A DNA stretch of 5,947 nt from Myxococcales bacterium. Its GTDB lineage: Bacteria; Myxococcota; Myxococcia; Myxococcales; Anaeromyxobacteraceae. The first letter of the stretch is position 1. Each line of letters starts with the position of its first letter. The stretch spans positions 1 to 5,947 of the forward strand of contig JAJZTO010000180.1 of assembly GCA_021848865.1 (NCBI GenBank). The letters run 5' to 3'. Shown piece by piece: positions 5,409-5,947 of the stretch. The translations under genes were made by a program, and so were the position numbers. The notes beneath the pieces are model-generated. The model made no database searches. It saw only the letters and a list, made by a program, of their open reading frames with translations, and was not told where the DNA came from.

Positions 5409-5947
5409 TCACCGCCCCGCCCGGGCGCCGCGGGGCGGGCCCTCCCCCCGGCCCGGCAGCGGGTCCTCCCCGGCGTCCCGGCCCTCCACCCGGACGTCGA
5501 GCCACCCCCGCGCCAGCGCCACCCGCAGCGGGTCGCCCGCCGCCGCCGCGGCGCTGTCGGCGAGCGGCCGCCCCTCCTGCAGCACCAGGGCGAAGCCCCG
5601 GGCCAGCATCCCGGCCACGTTGGCCGGCTCCAGCCGGAGCCTGAGCCGCTCCAGCCGCAGCCGCTCCCGGGGCAGGAAGGCGGCGCGCCAGGCGTCGAGC
5701 CGGCCGCGGACCCCGGCGGCGCGCCGCGACAGGGCCCGGAGCCGGGCCGCCGGCTCCAGGCGGGCGAGCCGCTCCCGCAGCGCCTCCAGGCGGGCCCGCG
5801 CCGCGCGGGCCCGGCCGCGCGCCGCCGCCTCGGACCGGTGGCCGAGGTCGTCGAGCCGGTGGCGCTGCTGCGAGAGCACCAGCCGCGGATCGCCGAGCTC
5901 GGCCTGCAGCGCCCGCAGCGTGGCGCGCCGCCCCTCCAGCGCCACCT
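5409..5947 (-). CDS. xseA: Exodeoxyribonuclease VII large subunit, C-terminal part (5' end outside window)
   Basis: The frame is open from the window edge to a TGA at 5411-5409, giving about 179 residues of the C-terminal region. The first 105 or so residues are Arg/Leu/Ala-rich and predicted to form the long helical coiled-coil arm that in XseA holds the XseB subunits; QQRHRLDDLGHR is a typical segment. Near residues 109-156 comes the family's characteristic end: a VAGMLARGFALVLQEGRPL segment (the L-x-RGYA-like motif), then a GDPLRVALARGWLDVRVEG strand pair. About 20 further residues form a Gly/Pro/Arg-rich tail that looks disordered. The N-terminal OB fold and catalytic domain are not in the window, so activity cannot be judged here. 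The GTG at 5945 is an internal valine, not a start. The xseB gene follows after an 87-base gap, in keeping with the subunits being made together. Confidence 0.88.
   Translation of the reverse strand, partial: VALEGRRATLRALQAELGDPRLVLSQQRHRLDDLGHRSEAAARGRARAARARLEALRERLARLEPAARLRALSRRAAGVRGRLDAWRAAFLPRERLRLERLRLRLEPANVAGMLARGFALVLQEGRPLADSAAAAAGDPLRVALARGWLDVRVEGRDAGEDPLPGRGEGPPRGARAGR

Overview
This window is very GC-rich (about three quarters G+C by eye), and every supported gene lies on the minus strand, so transcription runs from high to low coordinates. The codon bias, the myxobacterial flavour of the accessory genes (a stand-alone CheY-like receiver and a PilT-N-like protein) and the gene order suggest a member of the Myxococcota, most likely Anaeromyxobacter-like. 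This is inference from sequence reading; no database was searched.

Layout in transcription order. (1) 5947-1013 is a compact housekeeping cluster: the 3' end of xseA (exonuclease VII large subunit), xseB (small subunit), a single-domain response regulator, ispA (short-chain polyprenyl diphosphate synthase), dxs (1-deoxyxylulose-5-phosphate synthase) and a tlyA-family rRNA 2'-O-methyltransferase. Most junctions are tight: xseB and the regulator overlap by one base, ispA and dxs are one base apart, and dxs and tlyA are three bases apart in the same reading frame. (2) 1012-890 is a 123-base intergenic spacer with two perfect stem-loops and, next to the following gene, a good match to the sigma-54 -24/-12 consensus. 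(3) 889-1 holds a 156-residue uncharacterised protein built from two similar halves, then the 5' part of a gene whose product starts with a divergent PilT/GspE-type N-terminal domain and runs into a Pro/Ala-rich linker at the window edge.

The order xseA-xseB-ispA-dxs-tlyA is the same as in Bacillus subtilis (xseA-xseB-ispA/yqiD-dxs-yqxC), so it is an old conserved neighbourhood. The unusual points here are the receiver gene inserted between xseB and ispA, and the switch after tlyA to two genes unrelated to isoprenoids, where Bacillus has argR/recN. Dxs makes DXP, the entry point of the MEP pathway; IspA condenses the resulting C5 units into FPP, for undecaprenyl phosphate, quinones and carotenoids. 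XseA/XseB trim single-stranded DNA, and TlyA methylates rRNA.

No RNA genes, CRISPR arrays, insertion sequences, phage genes or convincing novel multi-gene systems are visible. The most interesting leads are the duplicated-domain protein, the PilT-N-like gene with its putative sigma-54 promoter, the receiver inside the isoprenoid operon with its altered post-Asp motif, and the in-frame dxs/tlyA junction.
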